A DNA stretch of 64,000 nucleotides from Bacteroidaceae bacterium (lineage in GTDB: Bacteria > Bacteroidota > Bacteroidia > Bacteroidales > Bacteroidaceae). The stretch covers positions 1-64,000 of the forward strand of contig JAFWBM010000034.1 of the NCBI GenBank assembly GCA_017507105.1. Direction: 5' to 3'. Below, one piece after another: positions 1 through 9,192 of this stretch (position 1 is its first letter; each line of letters starts with the position of its first letter). Position numbers and translations under genes: made by a program. The notes beneath the pieces are model-generated. The model ran no database searches and was not told the DNA's origin. It saw only the letters and a list, made by a program, of their open reading frames with translations.

Positions 1-228
1 GTTCAGATAATTGACGACCAGACTGGTCGCACATTGGCTGCAGCATCTTCGCTTGGTCTTGAGGCAATGCCCAAGAAGGAGCAGGCTGCTAAGGTTGGTG
101 AGATGATCGCTAAGAAGGCACAAGAGGCAGGTATCACTACCGTTGTCTTCGACCGTAACGGTTATCTCTATCATGGTAGAGTGAAAGAAGTAGCTGATGC
201 TGCACGTAATGGTGGTCTCAAATTCTAA
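1..228 (+). CDS. rplR: 50S ribosomal protein L18, 3' part
   Basis: Frame 1 is open from the first base of the window to TAA at 226-228, so this is the C-terminal part (about 75 residues) of a gene that begins outside the window. L18 binds 5S rRNA in the large ribosomal subunit. The visible part has the typical L18 ending: an Ala/Lys-rich helix, then [17 protein letters not shown] and a final AARNGGLKF. It is followed directly by rpsE, as in the bacterial spc operon. No start, promoter or signal can be judged because the 5' end is missing. Identity rests on this C-terminal motif and on gene order. Confidence 0.96.
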   Translation, partial: VQIIDDQTGRTLAAASSLGLEAMPKKEQAAKVGEMIAKKAQEAGITTVVFDRNGYLYHGRVKEVADAARNGGLKF

Positions 229-750
229 ATGGATATGGCAGTTAATAATAGAGTAAAAGTCGCAAACGACGTAGAATTGAAAGACAGGTTGGTTGCTATC
301 AACCGTGTAACTAAGGTTACAAAGGGTGGCCGTACATTCAGTTTCTCAGCTATTGTAGTAGTTGGTAACGAGAACGGTATCATCGGTTACGGACTTGGTA
401 AGGCAAGTGAGGTAACTGCTGCTATCTCCAAAGGTATTGAGGCTGCTAAGAAGAATTTGGTTCGTGTACCTGTTCTCAAGGGAACAGTTCCCCACGAGCA
501 GTCGGCTCATTTCGGCGGTGCTGAGGTTTTCATCAAGCCCGCTTCGCATGGTACCGGAGTAGTTGCCGGTGGTGCAATGCGTGCCGTACTTGAGAGTGTT
601 GGTATAACTGACGTTTTGGCCAAGTCAAAGGGCTCTTCAAACCCCCACAACCTGGTAAAGGCTACAATCGCAGCCCTGAGCGAGATGCGTGATGCACGTA
701 CTGTTGCTCAGAACAGAGGAATTAGTTTGAGTAAAGTATTTAACGGATAA
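229..750 (+). CDS. rpsE: 30S ribosomal protein S5
   Basis: Protein of 173 aa, the usual length. S5 sits in the small subunit near the mRNA entry channel and the decoding site and affects translational accuracy. The N-terminal double-strand RNA-binding fold (about residues 17-80, with [20 protein letters not shown]) is followed by the C-terminal fold with the conserved [17 protein letters not shown] stretch. The first ATG (229) abuts the rplR stop codon with no gap; a second in-frame ATG at 235 gives MAVNNRVKV, the commoner Bacteroidales start. The order rplR-rpsE-rpmD-rplO-secY marks the spc operon. The exact start codon is the only uncertainty. Confidence 0.97.
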   Translation: MDMAVNNRVKVANDVELKDRLVAINRVTKVTKGGRTFSFSAIVVVGNENGIIGYGLGKASEVTAAISKGIEAAKKNLVRVPVLKGTVPHEQSAHFGGAEVFIKPASHGTGVVAGGAMRAVLESVGITDVLAKSKGSSNPHNLVKATIAALSEMRDARTVAQNRGISLSKVFNG

Positions 751-760
751 GGAGGAAATT

Positions 761-940
761 ATGGCTACTATCAAGATTAAACAAGTAAGAAGTCGTATCG
801 GTGCCCCTAAGACTCAGAAGCTTACACTTGACGCTCTTGGTCTTACAAAATTGAACAAGATTGTTGAGCACACCGACAATGCCTCTATTCGTGGTATGAT
901 TAGAAAAGTTCAGCATTTGGTTGGCATTGTTGAAGAGTAA
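761..940 (+). CDS. rpmD: 50S ribosomal protein L30
   Basis: A 59-aa protein starting MATIKIKQVRSRIG and ending HLVGIVEE, the normal size and shape of bacterial L30, a small protein on the surface of the large subunit. It lies between rpsE and rplO as in nearly all spc operons. The ATG is preceded at 751-755 by GGAGG (within AAGGAGG), five bases upstream: a textbook Shine-Dalgarno site. Most other genes in this window have nothing like it, and Bacteroidota generally rely little on this signal. Product assignment is firm from family pattern and position. Confidence 0.96.
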   Translation: MATIKIKQVRSRIGAPKTQKLTLDALGLTKLNKIVEHTDNASIRGMIRKVQHLVGIVEE

Positions 941-962
941 TTAATTTTTAAAAGAATTGGCT

Positions 963-1409
963 ATGAAATTAAATAATCTGAAGCCTGCCGAGGGTGCAGT
1001 CAAGGCACGCAAAAGAATTGGACGTGGAACCGGTTCGGGTAGAGGTGGTACCTCAACTCGCGGTCACAAAGGTGCCAAGTCTCGTTCGGGCTACAAGAAG
1101 AAGATTGGTTTCGAAGGTGGTCAGATGCCTTTGCAGCGCCGTGTTCCCAAGTACGGTTTCAAGAACATCAACCGTGTAGAGTACAAGGCTATTAACCTTT
1201 CAACCTTGCAGACACTTGCCGAGAGCAAGTCAATAGACACTGTAAATATAGCAACTTTGGTTGCTGCAGGTTTTGTATCGGACAAGCAGCTTGTTAAGAT
1301 TCTTGCAAACGGAACTTTGACAGCTAAGTTGACAGTTGAGGCTCATGCTTTCTCAGCAAAGGCTGTTGAGGCAATTGAGGCTGTAGGTGGAACAGTTGTA
1401 AAGCTTTAA
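963..1409 (+). CDS. rplO: 50S ribosomal protein L15
   Basis: L15, 148 aa from the ATG at 963 ([14 protein letters not shown]). A TTG at 957 could extend it by two residues but the ATG matches the family start. The Gly/Arg/Lys-rich N-terminal arm ([20 protein letters not shown], residues about 18-37) threads into 23S rRNA, and the globular C-terminal half ends in [10 protein letters not shown]. It is a late assembly protein of the large subunit. It lies 22 bases after rpmD and 3 bases before secY, consistent with cotranscription. Nothing unusual is seen. Confidence 0.97.
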   Translation: MKLNNLKPAEGAVKARKRIGRGTGSGRGGTSTRGHKGAKSRSGYKKKIGFEGGQMPLQRRVPKYGFKNINRVEYKAINLSTLQTLAESKSIDTVNIATLVAAGFVSDKQLVKILANGTLTAKLTVEAHAFSAKAVEAIEAVGGTVVKL

Positions 1410-1412
1410 GAA

Positions 1413-2765
1413 ATGGCAAATAAAGTATCAAACCTCAAATTCGTCCAGACTATTAAGAATATCTGGAAGATAGAAGACCTAAGAGTACGTATAGGTATTA
1501 CAATACTTTTCGTGGCTTTGTATAGGTTGGGTTCGTATATTGTTCTGCCAGGTATCAATCCTGAAATGTTGACACGCCTGCATGAACAGACGAGCGGTGG
1601 TTTGATGTCTCTGCTTGATATGTTCTCGGGTGGTGCATTCTCGAATGCATCAATCTTCGCTTTGGGTATCATGCCTTATATCTCAGCCTCAATTGTAATT
1701 CAATTGTTGGCTATCGCGGTACCTTATTTCCAGAAACTTCAGCGTGAGGGTGAGAGTGGACGCAGAAAGATTAACCAGTACACACGTTATTTGACAGTAC
1801 TTATTCTTTTGGTTCAAGGTCCTTCATATCTGTTGAATCTGCGTTATACAGCTGGTGCTGCATTAGGCGGTGGTCTTGATTGGAATCTGTTTATGATTAC
1901 CTCTACTATAATCCTTGCTGCAGGTAGTATGTTCATCCTTTGGTTGGGTGAGCGTATTACTGACAAGGGTATAGGCAACGGTGTATCACTTATCATTATG
2001 ATAGGTATCATCGCACGTTTGCCCCAGGCTTTCACACAGGAGTTCGTCTCTCGTATGTCTGCCGCTACAGGTGGTGGTATAATCATGTTCCTGCTCGAGT
2101 TGGTATTCCTTCTAGCTGTAATTTGTGGCGGTGTGGCACTTTTGCAGGGAACACGTCGTGTCCCCGTACAATATGCCAAACAGTCGGCAGGCGGTGCATC
2201 ATACAGTGGTGCGCGTCAGTACCTCCCCTTGAAGGTAAATGCGGCTAATGTGATGCCTATTATCTTTGCGCAGGCTATTCTGTTCATCCCTCTTGCTTTC
2301 GTTAGCTATGGAGGTCCCGAGGCAGAGCATTCGTGGTTCGTACGTAATATGATGGATCACACAGGCTGGTTGTATAACCTTATTTTTGCAACTCTCATTA
2401 TTGTATTTACATATTTCTATACTGCTATCACAATCAATCCGGTTCAGATGGCAGAGGATATGAAACGCAATAATGGATTTGTACCGGGTGTAAAACCAGG
2501 CAAACCCACTGCAGAATATATTGATACGATTATGTCACGTATAACCCTTCCCGGTTCGCTTTTCTTGGCAATTATTGCAGTACTTCCTGCTTTTGCCGGT
2601 GTATTTGGCGTACAGCAAGAGTTTGCATCGTTCTTCGGAGGTACTTCTCTTTTGATTCTTGTAGGTGTAGTGCTTGACACTCTCCAGCAGATCGAGAGTT
2701 ACCTGCTTATGAGACACTACGATGGACTTTTGAGTTCGGGACGTATTAAGGGACGTGTAGGTTAA
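1413..2765 (+). CDS. secY: Sec translocon channel subunit SecY
   Basis: A 450-aa polytopic inner-membrane protein forming the protein-conducting pore with SecE and SecG. The family pattern is clear: about ten hydrophobic segments, the N-terminal LRVRIGITILFVALYRLG, the plug region near LLDMFSGGAFSNASIFALG, the cytosolic loop KLQREGESGRRKINQYTRY, and the C-terminal AEDMKRNNGFVPGVKPGKPT followed by LLMRHYDGLL. It starts three bases after the rplO stop and is followed by map and infA, a standard arrangement that couples export capacity to ribosome synthesis. Length and motifs are intact. Confidence 0.97.
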   Translation: MANKVSNLKFVQTIKNIWKIEDLRVRIGITILFVALYRLGSYIVLPGINPEMLTRLHEQTSGGLMSLLDMFSGGAFSNASIFALGIMPYISASIVIQLLAIAVPYFQKLQREGESGRRKINQYTRYLTVLILLVQGPSYLLNLRYTAGAALGGGLDWNLFMITSTIILAAGSMFILWLGERITDKGIGNGVSLIIMIGIIARLPQAFTQEFVSRMSAATGGGIIMFLLELVFLLAVICGGVALLQGTRRVPVQYAKQSAGGASYSGARQYLPLKVNAANVMPIIFAQAILFIPLAFVSYGGPEAEHSWFVRNMMDHTGWLYNLIFATLIIVFTYFYTAITINPVQMAEDMKRNNGFVPGVKPGKPTAEYIDTIMSRITLPGSLFLAIIAVLPAFAGVFGVQQEFASFFGGTSLLILVGVVLDTLQQIESYLLMRHYDGLLSSGRIKGRVG

Positions 2766-2781
2766 TTTGTAGAGCTAAGAA

Positions 2782-3579
2782 ATGATATTTCTTAAGACAT
2801 CAGACGAAATAGAACTACTTCGGCAGGCGAATCTGCTTGTTGGCAAGACACTTGCCGAAGTAGCTAAATTGATAGAACCGGGTGTAACAACCCGTCAGCT
2901 TGATAAGGTTGCCGAGGAGTTCATCCGTGATAATGGTGCAATACCAACATTCAAAGGTTATCCTAACTATGAAGGTATACCGTTTCCGGGTTCAATATGT
3001 GCATCTGTAAATGATGTTGTAGTGCATGGAATCCCTAACGACACTCCTCTTAAAGAGGGTGATATCGTCTCTGTTGATTGTGGTACACTTCTGAATGGCT
3101 TTTGTGGGGACTCTTGCTATACATTCTGTGTAGGCGAGGTTGACGATGCGACAAAGAAATTGTTGCAAATCACAAAAGAGTCGTTGTACAAAGGTATTGA
3201 ACAGGCTACTCATGGAAAGCGCTTGGGTGATATAGGCAATGCCATTCAGACACATTGCGAGTCTAATGGATTTGGCGTAGTGCGTGAGTTTGTAGGTCAT
3301 GGTATTGGCCGCAACATGCATGAGGCACCCGAGGTTCCTAACTATGGTCGCAGAGGTAACGGATTACAGCTGCGTCAAGGTATGTGTATAGCGATTGAGC
3401 CAATGATTACGCTTGGCAAGAGACAAATCTTTATGGAGCGTGATGGTTGGACAGTGCGCACCCGTGATAGGAAGAATGCAGCTCACTTCGAACATACTAT
3501 AGCTGTTGGAAAAAACGGAGCCGACATTCTATCCTCATTCGAGTTTGTTGAAGAGGTCTTAAGAAGTAAAGGATATTGA
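2782..3579 (+). CDS. map: Methionine aminopeptidase, type I
   Basis: A 265-aa metallopeptidase that removes the initiator methionine from nascent proteins whose second residue is small. The pita-bread fold ligands are all present: D99 and D110 ([13 protein letters not shown]), H173 ([12 protein letters not shown]), E206 (AIEPM) and E237 (FEHTI), with H82 (VVHGIP) as the substrate-side histidine. No N-terminal zinc-finger extension is present, so it is the short bacterial type Ia form. It lies 16 bases after secY and one base before infA, as in other Bacteroidota alpha/spc operons. Confidence 0.97.
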   Translation: MIFLKTSDEIELLRQANLLVGKTLAEVAKLIEPGVTTRQLDKVAEEFIRDNGAIPTFKGYPNYEGIPFPGSICASVNDVVVHGIPNDTPLKEGDIVSVDCGTLLNGFCGDSCYTFCVGEVDDATKKLLQITKESLYKGIEQATHGKRLGDIGNAIQTHCESNGFGVVREFVGHGIGRNMHEAPEVPNYGRRGNGLQLRQGMCIAIEPMITLGKRQIFMERDGWTVRTRDRKNAAHFEHTIAVGKNGADILSSFEFVEEVLRSKGY

Positions 3580-3580
3580 T

Positions 3581-3799
3581 ATGGCTAAACAAAATGCAAT
3601 AGAGCAAGATGGTACAATTGTAGAGGCTTTGTCCAATGCAATGTTCCGAGTTGAATTACAAAACGGTCACGAAGTGATTGCGCATATCTCTGGTAAAATG
3701 AGAATGCATTATATAAAGATTCTACCCGGTGACAAAGTAAGAATTGAGATGTCGCCCTACGACCTTACCAAAGGAAGAATCGTATTCCGATATAAATAA
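3581..3799 (+). CDS. infA: Translation initiation factor IF-1
   Basis: A 72-aa single OB-fold protein, exactly the family size. IF-1 occupies the A site of the 30S subunit during initiation and aids IF-2 and IF-3. The sequence runs [20 protein letters not shown], then [20 protein letters not shown], and ends [11 protein letters not shown], all hallmark segments. The ATG is one base after the map stop codon (TGA), so translation may be coupled. rpmJ follows 14 bases later. Confidence 0.97.
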   Translation: MAKQNAIEQDGTIVEALSNAMFRVELQNGHEVIAHISGKMRMHYIKILPGDKVRIEMSPYDLTKGRIVFRYK

Positions 3800-3813
3800 A
3801 AAAACAATATATT

Positions 3814-3930
3814 ATGAAAGTTAAAGCATCTATTAAGAAACGCACTCCGGACTGCAAGATCGTTCGTCGTAACGGTCGCTTGTACTTGATTAACAAGAAG
3901 AACCCCAAGTTCAAGTTGCGCCAGGGTTAA
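3814..3930 (+). CDS. rpmJ: 50S ribosomal protein L36
   Basis: A 38-aa protein: [20 protein letters not shown], then [18 protein letters not shown]. This is the C-minus type of L36. The Zn-ribbon form has CxxC-x12-CxxxxH, whereas here only one cysteine (C14) remains, at the DCKIVRR segment, and the later cysteine and histidine are replaced. Zinc-free L36 is common in Bacteroidota and is taken to lessen zinc demand. Position between infA and rpsM is canonical. The gene was found from the sequence directly because it is short. Confidence 0.95.
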   Translation: MKVKASIKKRTPDCKIVRRNGRLYLINKKNPKFKLRQG

Positions 3931-3961
3931 TTAAGTGGTAAATTAATAATTTATATAGTAT

Positions 3962-4342
3962 ATGGCTATAAGAATAGTTGGTGTAGATATTCCTCAGAAT
4001 AAAAGAGGAGAGATTGCGTTGACATACATCTATGGTATTGGACGCAGCAGTGCAGCCAAGATCCTCGACAAGGCAGGTGTAGATCGTAACATCAAGGTTC
4101 AGGATTGGACCGATGATATGGCAGCTGCAGTTCGTGAGATAATCGGTGCAGAGTACAAGGTAGAGGGTGATCTTCGTTCCGAGATTCAGCTTAACATCAA
4201 GCGATTGATGGATATAGGTTGCTATCGTGGAATCCGTCATCGTAACGGTCTTCCCGTTCGTGGTCAGAGCACAAAGAACAACGCTCGTACTCGCAAGGGC
4301 CGTAAGAAAACGGTTGCTAACAAGAAAAAAGCTACAAAATAA
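3962..4342 (+). CDS. rpsM: 30S ribosomal protein S13
   Basis: A 126-aa protein of the small-subunit head that contacts the large subunit through bridge B1. It begins [20 protein letters not shown] and holds the helix-two-turn-helix core. The C-terminal tail [18 protein letters not shown], which reaches towards the A- and P-site tRNAs, is complete, with a lysine-rich end (ANKKKATK). The gene starts 31 bases after rpmJ and is followed by rpsK after 12 bases, the conserved alpha-operon order. Confidence 0.97.
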   Translation: MAIRIVGVDIPQNKRGEIALTYIYGIGRSSAAKILDKAGVDRNIKVQDWTDDMAAAVREIIGAEYKVEGDLRSEIQLNIKRLMDIGCYRGIRHRNGLPVRGQSTKNNARTRKGRKKTVANKKKATK

Positions 4343-4354
4343 TAGGTAAGTAAT

Positions 4355-4744
4355 ATGGCAAAGAAAACAGTTGCAACAAAAAAGAGAAATGTAAAGGTTG
4401 GAGCTAACGGACAGCTTCATGTACATTCGTCATTTAATAATATCATTGTTTGCCTTGCTAACGACGAGGGTCAGGTAATCTCTTGGTCGTCTGCTGGTAA
4501 GATGGGCTTCAGAGGTTCTAAGAAGAACACTCCTTATGCAGCTCAGATGGCAGCAGAGGCTTGCTCAAAGATCGCTTACGATCTTGGCTTGCGTAAGGTG
4601 AAGGCTTACGTTAAGGGTCCAGGAAATGGTCGTGAGTCGGCTATCCGCACAGTACACGGTGCAGGTATCGAGGTTACTGAGATTATAGACGTAACACCGC
4701 TGCCCCACAACGGTTGCCGTCCTCCGAAGAGAAGAAGAGTATAA
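4355..4744 (+). CDS. rpsK: 30S ribosomal protein S11
   Basis: A 129-aa S11, part of the small-subunit platform near the E site. Recognised by [20 protein letters not shown], the [16 protein letters not shown] helix, [20 protein letters not shown] and the invariant ending CRPPKRRRV. The N-terminus ([19 protein letters not shown]) is short and basic, as usual. It lies between rpsM and rpsD with short gaps and no visible Shine-Dalgarno site. Confidence 0.97.
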   Translation: MAKKTVATKKRNVKVGANGQLHVHSSFNNIIVCLANDEGQVISWSSAGKMGFRGSKKNTPYAAQMAAEACSKIAYDLGLRKVKAYVKGPGNGRESAIRTVHGAGIEVTEIIDVTPLPHNGCRPPKRRRV

Positions 4745-4768
4745 TGTTTATAACTAAAGAAATTAGAA

Positions 4769-5374
4769 ATGGCAAGATATATTGGACCTAAAAGTAAGAT
4801 TGCACGTAAGTTTGGTGAGCCCATCTTTGGCCCCGATAAAGTGCTTTCAAAGAAGAACTACGCTCCCGGTATGCACGGTAACAACCGTCGTCGTAAGTCT
4901 TCGGAGTATGGTATAATGTTAGCTGAGAAGCAGAAGGCAAAATATACATACGGTGTTCTTGAGAGACAGTTCCGTAACATGTTTGAGAAGGCTGATTCTG
5001 CTCCCGGTATCACTGGTGAGGTTCTCCTTCAGTCTTTGGAGTCTCGTCTCGACAACATTGTTTATCGTCTTGGTATCGCTCCCACTCGTGCTGCTGCACG
5101 TCAGTTGGTTAGCCACTGCCACATTGTTGTAGACGGTAAGGTATGTAATGTACCATCACGCAACATCAAGCCCGGCCAGGTAATCGGTGTACGTGAGCGC
5201 TCAAAGTCACTCGAGGTTGTTCAGAACTCATTGGCAGGTGTAAACCACAGCAAGTACTCATGGCTTGAGTGGGATGAGTCTGCAATGGCAGGTAAGTTTA
5301 TGAACGTTCCCGAGCGTGCCGAGATACCCGAGAATATCAAGGAGCAGTTAATCGTTGAGTTGTATAGCAAATAA
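4769..5374 (+). CDS. rpsD: 30S ribosomal protein S4
   Basis: A 201-aa primary 16S rRNA-binding protein. The N-terminal arm ([20 protein letters not shown]) lacks the zinc-binding cysteines of some S4 forms. The S4 RNA-binding domain lies about residues 90-155 ([20 protein letters not shown], then [17 protein letters not shown]). The C-terminus ends [12 protein letters not shown]. In many bacteria S4 is the translational repressor of the alpha operon; whether that applies here cannot be read from the sequence. rpoA follows after nine bases. Confidence 0.97.
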   Translation: MARYIGPKSKIARKFGEPIFGPDKVLSKKNYAPGMHGNNRRRKSSEYGIMLAEKQKAKYTYGVLERQFRNMFEKADSAPGITGEVLLQSLESRLDNIVYRLGIAPTRAAARQLVSHCHIVVDGKVCNVPSRNIKPGQVIGVRERSKSLEVVQNSLAGVNHSKYSWLEWDESAMAGKFMNVPERAEIPENIKEQLIVELYSK

Positions 5375-5383
5375 TAGATTATA

Positions 5384-6376
5384 ATGGCGATATTAACATT
5401 TCAAAAACCTGATAAAGTTGTAATGTTGGAGTCTGACGACTTCTTCGGAAAGTTCGAATTTCGTCCTCTTGAGCCCGGATTTGCAACGACTGTGGGTAAT
5501 GCGCTTCGTCGCATCCTGCTCTCGTCGCTCGAGGGTTTCGCAATCTGCACTATTAAGATTGAAGGTGTTGAGCACGAGTTTGCAACAGTTCCCGGCGTAA
5601 AGGAGGATGTTACCAACATTATTTTGAACCTGAAGAAGGTAAGATTCAAGAGAATCGTTGAAGAGTTCGAAACCGAGAAAGTCTCAATTAATGTAGAGAA
5701 CACAGAGTTGTTCACTGCAGGAGATATAGGTAAGTATTTGACCGGATTTGAAGTGTTAAATCCCGAGTTAGTCATTTGCCATCTCGATTCATCGGCTAAA
5801 ATGCAGATTGAAATCAACATCAACAAGGGTCGTGGTTATGTGCCCGCTGATGAGAACCGTGAGCTCTGCACTGAGCCCACAATGATTCCAATCGACTCGA
5901 TATACACTCCTATTCGTAACGTTAAGTACCAGCGTGAGCCCTTCCGCGTAGAGCAGAAGACCGACTACGATAAGTTGGTAATTGAGGTTACAACCGATGG
6001 TTCCATACACCCGAAAGAGGCACTTAAAGAGGCTGCTAAGATACTTATATATCACTTCATGCTCTTCTCAGACGAGAAGATAGCCATAGAGTCAAGCGAC
6101 ATCGATGGTAACGAAGAGTTTGATGAGGAGGTATTGCACATGCGCCAGTTGCTCAAGAGCAAGTTGGTAGACCTCAACCTCTCAGTCCGCGCCCTCAATT
6201 GCTTGAAGGCTGCAGATGTTGAGACACTTGGTCAGCTCGTGCAGTATAACAAAACAGATCTTCTTAAGTTCCGTAATTTCGGTAAGAAATCGCTCACTGA
6301 GCTTGATGATTTGCTCGAGAGTCTGAATCTTTCGTTTGGAACTGATATTTCAAAATACAAATTAGATAAAGAATAA
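5384..6376 (+). CDS. rpoA: RNA polymerase alpha subunit
   Basis: A 330-aa protein with both alpha domains. The N-terminal domain (about 1-230), with [20 protein letters not shown], drives dimerisation and polymerase assembly. A flexible linker (about 235-250) leads to the C-terminal domain, with [20 protein letters not shown] and [16 protein letters not shown], which contacts upstream DNA and activators. Length is normal. It is the penultimate gene of the alpha operon, two bases before rplQ, tying polymerase supply to ribosomal protein synthesis. Confidence 0.98.
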   Translation: MAILTFQKPDKVVMLESDDFFGKFEFRPLEPGFATTVGNALRRILLSSLEGFAICTIKIEGVEHEFATVPGVKEDVTNIILNLKKVRFKRIVEEFETEKVSINVENTELFTAGDIGKYLTGFEVLNPELVICHLDSSAKMQIEININKGRGYVPADENRELCTEPTMIPIDSIYTPIRNVKYQREPFRVEQKTDYDKLVIEVTTDGSIHPKEALKEAAKILIYHFMLFSDEKIAIESSDIDGNEEFDEEVLHMRQLLKSKLVDLNLSVRALNCLKAADVETLGQLVQYNKTDLLKFRNFGKKSLTELDDLLESLNLSFGTDISKYKLDKE

Positions 6377-6378
6377 TT

Positions 6379-6855
6379 ATGAGACATAAAAAATCTTTCA
6401 ACCATTTGGGTCGTACTGCATCTCACAGAAAGGCTATGCTTTCTAACATGGCAGTTTCTTTGATCATGCACAAAAGAATCACTACGACTCTAGCAAAGGC
6501 TAAGGAACTCAAGAAGTTTGTTGAGCCTTTGATAACAAAGTCAAAAGACGATACAACAAACTCTCGTCGTGTAGTTTTCAGCTACCTCCAGAGCAAGGAG
6601 GCTGTTACAGAACTCTTCAAGGAGATTTCTGTAAAGGTTGCCGAGCGTCCCGGTGGTTACACACGCATCATCAAACTTGGTACACGTCCCGGTGATGCTG
6701 CTGAAATGTGCTTTATTGAGCTTGTAGACTACAACGAGAACATGGCTAAGACTTCTGCTAAGAAGACACGCCGTCGCCGTTCTGCGAAGAAGGCTGATGC
6801 TCCTGTTGCAGAGGCAGCAGTTGCAACTGAAGAGGCTACACCAACAGCTGAATAA
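6379..6855 (+). CDS. rplQ: 50S ribosomal protein L17 with C-terminal tail
   Basis: The L17 core occupies about residues 1-120: [20 protein letters not shown], then [20 protein letters not shown], then [21 protein letters not shown] low-complexity tail of some 35 residues follows ([16 protein letters not shown], then Ala/Glu/Thr-rich). Such a tail is frequent in Bacteroidota and brings the protein to 158 aa against about 120-130 elsewhere. L17 sits near the exit-tunnel side of the large subunit. The gene is two bases after rpoA and is the last of the operon; a hairpin with a T-run follows 20 bases later. Confidence 0.97.
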   Translation: MRHKKSFNHLGRTASHRKAMLSNMAVSLIMHKRITTTLAKAKELKKFVEPLITKSKDDTTNSRRVVFSYLQSKEAVTELFKEISVKVAERPGGYTRIIKLGTRPGDAAEMCFIELVDYNENMAKTSAKKTRRRRSAKKADAPVAEAAVATEEATPTAE

Positions 6856-6875
6856 TTACTTACTATTTAATAAGT

Positions 6876-6909
6876 GCGAGGGTGCCGTGAGGTTACCCTC
6901 GCTTTTTTT
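6876..6909 (+). terminator. Intrinsic terminator of the alpha operon
   Basis: An 8-bp G+C-rich stem (GCGAGGGT at 6876-6883 with ACCCTCGC at 6895-6902) encloses an 11-base loop and is followed by seven T residues (6903-6909). It lies 20 bases after the rplQ stop, as expected for the end of the ribosomal operon. Confidence 0.9.
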
Positions 6910-6916
6910 ATTTCAT

Positions 6917-6950
6917 CACTGCAGTCTGTTATAATTAATCGACTGCAGTG
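6917..6950. terminator. Second hairpin after rplQ
   Basis: A perfect 10-bp inverted repeat (CACTGCAGTC at 6917-6926, GACTGCAGTG at 6941-6950) with a 14-base A+T-rich spacer, followed by AATTTTTATT. It lies just downstream of the rplQ terminator and is probably a back-up terminator. With its CTGCAG-centred arms it could also be a protein-binding site for the following metY promoter; the sequence does not decide. Confidence 0.5.
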
Positions 6951-7021
6951 AATTTTTATTAAATTAGAGTACTTGTAAGCAATTTTTTAGCGATGAATGT
7001 TAAAAAGATAAATTTATATCC

Positions 7022-7029
7022 TAAATTTG
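7022..7029 (+). promoter_or_regulatory. Predicted -7 element upstream of metY
   Basis: TAAATTTG matches the Bacteroidota -7 consensus TAnnTTTG exactly and lies 36 bases before the metY ATG. No convincing -33 TTTG is seen about 20 bases upstream, so this is a half-supported promoter. Confidence 0.45.
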
Positions 7030-7065
7030 CCTTTTTAAAAGAATACTGTAAAAAAGCTATACACT

Positions 7066-8349
7066 ATGCAAAAGAAATATAAGTGTGGCACATTATGTGT
7101 GCAGGGTGGGTGGACACCCAAGAAGGGTGAGCCTCGTGTCTTACCGATATATCAGAGTACAACATTTAAGTATGATACAAGTGAGCAGATGGCACGTCTC
7201 TTCGACTTGGAAGATTCCGGATATTTCTATTCTCGTTTGCAGAATCCCACTGTAGATGCTGTAGGTGCTAAGATTGCCGCACTTGAGGGTGGAGTCGGTG
7301 CTGTGATGACAGCATCGGGACAGGCTGCAAATTTTTATGCAATATTCAATATATGTCAGGCCGGCGATCATTTTGTCTCTGCAACCACAATATATGGTGG
7401 AACTTATAATCTCTTCACTGTTACATTGAAAAAGCTTGGAATAGATGTAACTCTTGTCGACCCCGATGCATCGGTAGAGGATATAGAGAAGGCTTTTCGT
7501 CCCAATACTAAAGCGCTATTCGGAGAGACAATATCAAATCCCAGCGTTAATGTTCTGGATATTGAGAAGTTTGCAGATATAGCTCATAGGCATGGAGTAC
7601 CTCTTATTATAGATAATACGTTTGCTACGCCTGTGAACTGTCGACCTTTTGAGTGGGGAGCCGATATTGTTACACACTCTACAACAAAGTATATGGACGG
7701 TCATGCAGTGGCTGTGGGCGGCGCTGTTGTTGATAGCGGTAATTTTGATTGGGAGGCTCACCACGATAAGTTTACAGGCCTAACAGAACCCGATGAGTCA
7801 TATCATGGTCTTACATATACAAAAGCTTTCGGAAAGGCTGCATATATAACAAAAATGGTTGCTCAGCTTATGCGTGACTTAGGTTCGATAATGTCTCCCG
7901 AGAACGCATTTCTTCTGAATTTAGGTCTTGAGACACTTCATCTTCGCATGCCTCGTCACTGCCAGAATGCACAGATGGTGGCCGAGTATCTTAAGGCTCA
8001 CCCGAAGGTTGAATGGGTCAACTATTGTGGTTTGCCCGACAGCAAGTATAATGCACTTGCACAGAAATATTTGCCTAATGGTGCATGTGGTGTGATGGCT
8101 TTCGGTATAAAAGGAACTAAGGAAGATGCTATACGTTTTATGGATAGCCTGGAGTTTGTTGCAATTGTTACTCATGTGGCTGATGCCCGTTCGTGCATAT
8201 TGCATCCGGCCAGTCACACTCATCGCCAGTTATCCGATGAGCAGCTCATTGAGGCAGGAGTGGCTCCCGACCTGATGCGTCTCTCTGTAGGTATAGAGGA
8301 TGCCGAGGATATAATTGCAGACTTGGCTCAGGCCTTAGAAAAGATATAA
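7066..8349 (+). CDS. metY: O-acetylhomoserine sulfhydrylase (Cys/Met metabolism PLP enzyme)
   Basis: A 427-aa enzyme of the Cys/Met metabolism PLP-dependent family, fold type I. The PLP lysine is K208 in [11 protein letters not shown]; the cofactor-holding region [13 protein letters not shown] and the aspartate of IIDNTFATP are also present. The length (about 430 aa rather than 380-400) and the ending in [20 protein letters not shown] favour O-acetylhomoserine aminocarboxypropyltransferase, which makes homocysteine from O-acetylhomoserine and sulfide. Cystathionine gamma-synthase is less likely but cannot be excluded by reading alone. The gene probably shares a transcript with the following gene, which begins three bases after its stop. 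Confidence 0.88.
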   Translation: MQKKYKCGTLCVQGGWTPKKGEPRVLPIYQSTTFKYDTSEQMARLFDLEDSGYFYSRLQNPTVDAVGAKIAALEGGVGAVMTASGQAANFYAIFNICQAGDHFVSATTIYGGTYNLFTVTLKKLGIDVTLVDPDASVEDIEKAFRPNTKALFGETISNPSVNVLDIEKFADIAHRHGVPLIIDNTFATPVNCRPFEWGADIVTHSTTKYMDGHAVAVGGAVVDSGNFDWEAHHDKFTGLTEPDESYHGLTYTKAFGKAAYITKMVAQLMRDLGSIMSPENAFLLNLGLETLHLRMPRHCQNAQMVAEYLKAHPKVEWVNYCGLPDSKYNALAQKYLPNGACGVMAFGIKGTKEDAIRFMDSLEFVAIVTHVADARSCILHPASHTHRQLSDEQLIEAGVAPDLMRLSVGIEDAEDIIADLAQALEKI

Positions 8350-8352
8350 TCA

Positions 8353-9126
8353 TTGAGACTGTTAGAGTATAACATTGGAGAGGGCGTACGTGCCTTTTCC
8401 ACTAAAAGAGATGGCGGCATAGGCTCTGGAACCTATGCCGGCTTTAATATTACGCATTACTGTGGCGATGATGAGCAGGCTGTAGCGCATGCTCGCGCGC
8501 TTTTATGTCAGGAACTTAATATCGATATATCTAGGCTTTTTCTGCCACGACAGACGCATGGTAGCGAGGTGTTGCGTATAGACAATGATTTTCTCTCATC
8601 AGATATAGAACTGCAAGATGAGTTGCTCTATGGGAAAGATGCTGTTATAACGGATGTTCCCGGCCTTTGTATCGGAGTGTCAACTGCCGACTGTGTGCCT
8701 ATATTGCTCTACGATTCTTTAAAACGTGTTGTGGCGGCTGTTCATGCAGGATGGAGAGGAACACTCTCCAGAATTGTAGAAAAGTGCTTAGAAACGATGA
8801 TAGAGTGCTATGGCAGCTCTCCGTCAGATATCAAGGCAATCATTGGTCCTTCAATTTCGCTTCAAGCTTTTGAAGTTGGTGAAGAGGTTTATGATGCTTT
8901 TGCCAAGGATACATTTCCTATGCAACAGATAGCATGCAGAATGGACGATAAATGGCATATAGATTTATGGGAGGCTAACCGCTTGCAGTTGCTTGGTTGT
9001 GGTATTGCAGACAATTCCGTTGTAATCTGTGGAATATGTACCTATACCCAATATGCTGAGTTCTTTTCCGCACGTCGTCTGGGGATAGAGTCGGGAAGAA
9101 TCTTTAATGGGATAATACTTGAATAA
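8353..9126 (+). CDS. pgeF: Laccase-domain purine nucleoside phosphorylase / peptidoglycan editing factor (PgeF/YfiH family)
   Basis: A 257-aa member of the YfiH/Cu-oxidase_4 family. The metal-site triad is intact: H69 (PRQTHGSEV), C114 (STADCVPILLYD) and H131 (AAVHAGWRG). Characterised relatives act on purine nucleosides (phosphorylase, adenosine deaminase) or edit peptidoglycan precursors carrying L-Ser instead of L-Ala. No in-frame ATG exists near the 5' end; TTG at 8353, three bases after the metY stop, gives MRLLEYNIGEGVRAFSTKRD, which matches the family N-terminus, so a TTG start coupled to metY is inferred. The last five codons lie inside the long hairpin at 9111-9173. Confidence 0.86.
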   Translation: MRLLEYNIGEGVRAFSTKRDGGIGSGTYAGFNITHYCGDDEQAVAHARALLCQELNIDISRLFLPRQTHGSEVLRIDNDFLSSDIELQDELLYGKDAVITDVPGLCIGVSTADCVPILLYDSLKRVVAAVHAGWRGTLSRIVEKCLETMIECYGSSPSDIKAIIGPSISLQAFEVGEEVYDAFAKDTFPMQQIACRMDDKWHIDLWEANRLQLLGCGIADNSVVICGICTYTQYAEFFSARRLGIESGRIFNGIILE

Positions 9127-9173
9127 GAAATAGACTGCAATCCTTGCAGTCTATTTCTTATTCAAGTATTATC
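9111..9173. terminator. Very long perfect hairpin overlapping the pgeF stop
   Basis: Arms of 30 bp (9111-9140 and 9144-9173) are perfect reverse complements with a three-base loop (TCC). The left arm includes the last five pgeF codons and its stop (9124-9126). The flanking genes are convergent, so it probably terminates transcription from both sides, although it lacks a clean GC stem plus T-run layout. The stem is far longer than a terminator needs. Confidence 0.7.
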
Positions 9174-9192
9174 GTCTATTTAAACGGTGCAT

